Shown here one piece after another: positions 20,618 through 22,762 of a DNA stretch of 22,762 nt. Positions within the stretch are counted from its first letter, which is position 1; each line of letters begins with the position of its first letter. The DNA is from Scedosporium boydii. Taxonomy: Eukaryota; Ascomycota; Sordariomycetes; Microascales; Microascaceae. The notes beneath the pieces were generated by a model. It had not been told where the DNA came from. It saw nothing but the letters and a program-made list of their open reading frames with translations, and made no database searches. The position numbers were made by a program, and so were the translations under genes. The stretch spans positions 1-22,762 of the forward strand of contig NJFT01000366.1 of the NCBI GenBank assembly GCA_002221725.1, read 5' to 3'.

Positions 20618-22301
20618 CTACCAACCCCAAGTCTTGGCAGACGCAGTGAAGACTGGCGGCGTCCACTGGATCCGCGAAGGATCAATAAACCTCCTCCGTT
20701 TCGATTTCTGCTTTTCTCTCTGCTCGATAAGCTTGTCGGGTAGCACGATTTTGTGCTGACCTCGATGATAGACCAGAAGCCTAAGGAACTGGAGAGTATG
20801 CTCGACATCCTTGATAGTCATCGCGAGGGAATTGGAAATTTGTTCCATCGTGCACCCTTCCCCGTGTTCATTGATCTCCAATAGCATCTCGACAATATTC
20901 TCGCTCCAATACTGCCGGTAACTCAGCAGACCTAAGTCTGACAAGGGTTTCTCTGGGGATCCCAGCTTTCCTTCAATCTTCGACAATTCGTATGAGAACT
21001 GGATAAGAAGACGGCCGTACCCCTTCCTCTGATATTGGGGAAGGGTAAGAATACACGCTACGTTGTAGCCTTCGGCACTTTCCTTTTCTTTGGAAAAGTA
21101 CCCCACGACATGGTGACCTTTATCATCGACGCGAGTCATCACGTAGAAGAGAAAGGGATCCACGTCGTAATAGAGTGTTTTGTGATCGAGAAACATCTTT
21201 GACAGGAGACAAAGATTTCGACACCATGTACGCTGCCTTCGACCATCAATCTCGAAGAACGATACGTATTCATCTCGGTAAATCTCATTTCCAGGTGGAT
21301 GTTGCAATGTACACTTCTGGCGGTGTCGCGCGAAAGCCTTAAGGTCGCCGCGATAGGAGAGACAGAATTCACAGATGTACACCATATCACACTCATTAAG
21401 AGCTTCTGGATATGGTGAAAAGTACCAAGGGATGAGATCCCACTCACCGAATTGAACCTTGTTGATATTTCGTATTCGCGCAATTTCCGTTGGGTTCTGC
21501 GTCATCGATCCAGATGTGCGTAGCTTCTCGACCTCTTCCTCGCGGTTGAAATTGTTTGTTCCGGTCATCTCAACATCCCCATCAGGGCCGACTGGTGGTA
21601 CTCCGTTTCGGGGTGTACCGACTTGTGAGGCATCCTGTCCCTCGCCGTTTACCGCACTCGGGGTCTGGTCCTGTGACTCGGCCCAATCTGCAAGGTCGCC
21701 AGACTATTAGTTCCCTGTTCCTCTCACTCTGGCGCAAGCTATGTTCAAGAGAGGCAACTCACCCGACCAAGGACGCGGCGTCGCGGCTTCAGACGTCACG
21801 GATTGTTCGCGCTTCGAAGGTCTTTTCTGGCCTTTCTTGGGTATCGTCTTCTTTGCGGGTTGAGATGAACCCTTCTTCCCTTTCCCTTCCTTGGGCTTGT
21901 CCTTTTCTGGATTTGGCCACTCGATCTCCTTTGCGAAGTCTATCCTCGAAACAGGGACCCACTCATCCAGTCGCTTATTGAAATTGTCGAAGTTACAGTA
22001 AAACTGCCGTCCGCTCTTGGTATCTCGTATACTAAGGATTTCGGCGCGCCGTGGTTGACCGTCCTATGCACGTATTCATTTCGGTTAGAAGAGAGAACGA
22101 AAAAACTGTCAGCGGTCGTGAATTCGCGCATTCTAACCTTCTCGACCATTGCGATGCACCCTACTCTGGGAAAAACTGTCAGCGAACTTGCGACGGCATG
22201 GGACGGGAAGAGACAAACCTGACTGTGTCGGGTGTGGCGATGGCTTTTTGGCGGGGTACATCTGAGCCCACAACCGGGCCATCTTTTGGTGGAGGACTCA
22301 T
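20618..22301 (-). CDS. ESA1: MYST histone acetyltransferase Esa1 (NuA4 catalytic subunit)
   Basis: Esa1 acetylates histone H4 and H2A tails as the catalytic subunit of NuA4 and piccolo-NuA4 in the nucleus. Exons are 22301-22219, 22165-22138, 22063-21763 and 21687-20618, giving 493 aa. The tudor-knot chromodomain begins [20 protein letters not shown] and includes [18 protein letters not shown] Lys-rich linker follows. The MYST C2HC zinc finger has CEFC (C243, C246), H259 and C263. The acetyl-CoA loop QYQRKGYG is at 355-362, the catalytic Cys in NVACILTLP is C349, and the catalytic Glu in GSPEKPL is E383; their 34-residue spacing equals that of yeast C304/E338. The C-terminus ends TASAKTWGW. 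Exon 2 is 28 nt and its acceptor is fixed by frame at TTTCCCAG (22166). A three-codon uORF overlaps the start. Confidence 0.95.
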
Positions 22302-22309
22302 TTTTGCAT
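22298..22309 (-). promoter_or_regulatory. Minimal uORF overlapping the ESA1 start (ATGA)
   Basis: On the coding strand, ATG CAA AAA TGA begins eight bases before the ESA1 ATG. Its stop shares bases with that start (ATGA). No other ATG lies in the preceding roughly 100 bp. Whether it is transcribed depends on the unknown transcription start site. Confidence 0.5.
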
Positions 22310-22762
22310 TCAATTTGATCGGCCGGGTTCCAATGGCTCAACGGGCGTGATAAGTTCGATGGATTCCGATGCCTTTGATGGACGGCGATGGACGGCGATG
22401 AGCGATCAGGAGCAGATTCTTGAGTTGGGAGAAAAGGAAAAAAGGTCATCTTTCGCATAGTTGCGACGGCAGAATCAGGTTGCTGCTTATCTTATCAGGC
22501 GGTGAGGGCCATGCATCTAAACGGGCATCAGGTAAATGACATTCGACTACCGAGGCATAGGATTCCAAGACCCAACCTCCCACGCCCACCACACATTCAT
22601 TTTGTTTCCCCACCACCATGACCGAGCTGCCTCCGTAAGTCCCCACCCACCCATTTCGGCCACCCCCCCATTTCGGCCACCCAATTCGAGTTCTTTTTGT
22701 CCCAAACCACCACTTCCATCGACATCGGCCACATACAAAACACACCAAATAACTGTCTTTTT
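22302..22762. promoter_or_regulatory. ESA1 upstream region
   Basis: About 460 bp to the window edge. It holds a decamer repeat GATGGACGGC present twice (22377-22396) followed by GATG, and two copies of CCCATTTCGGCCACCC at a 17-bp period (22650-22682) in C-rich sequence. The promoter is presumably here. I see no other gene. Confidence 0.5.

Overview
The window reads as nuclear DNA of a filamentous ascomycete (Pezizomycotina). The genes carry short introns (mostly 53-124 bp) with GTNNGT-like donors, CTAAC/CTGAC branch sites and AG acceptors. Codon third positions favour C/G, and every recognisable product matches a fungal housekeeping family. I cannot name the genus. Nothing in the window looks like a prokaryotic operon, a transposon, a CRISPR array or a secondary-metabolite cluster.

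Layout: (1) 180-5341, minus, sulfite reductase beta subunit (MET5/ECM17 type). (2) 5342-7520, about 2.2 kb with no gene I can support. (3) 7521-8437, minus, KEI1, regulatory subunit of inositolphosphorylceramide synthase. (4) 9358-10286, plus, RKI1 ribose-5-phosphate isomerase, with a possible in-frame extension starting at 9088. (5) 10594-11626, minus, YPT6/Rab6 GTPase in six exons, one intron being GC-AG. (6) 12391-13773, plus, NOP53 ribosome biogenesis factor. (7) 14598-16625, plus, URK1 uridine kinase in nine exons with a C-terminal UPRT-like domain. (8) 18140-20259, plus, NDE1-type alternative NADH dehydrogenase with an EF-hand. (9) 20618-22301, minus, ESA1 MYST histone acetyltransferase in four exons.

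KEI1/RKI1 and YPT6/NOP53 are divergent pairs sharing intergenic promoters. RKI1/YPT6 and NDE1/ESA1 are convergent pairs. The products serve unrelated core processes: sulfur assimilation, sphingolipid synthesis, pentose phosphate pathway, Golgi traffic, 60S ribosome assembly, pyrimidine salvage, respiratory NADH oxidation and chromatin acetylation. The order looks like ordinary chromosomal housekeeping DNA and not a functional cluster.

I found no convincing new system. The items most worth checking are small: a dispersed 9-bp motif (TACTTCGTA) found only between genes, a start-stop-overlapping uORF before ESA1, an RRPE/PAC-like pair before NOP53, a GC-AG intron, tandem in-frame acceptors in NDE1, an unusually long first intron in the sulfite reductase gene, a possible Kex2 site in Kei1, and several intergenic inverted repeats. 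Exon boundaries were worked out by hand from reading frame, splice signals and remembered family sequences. No alignment was run.
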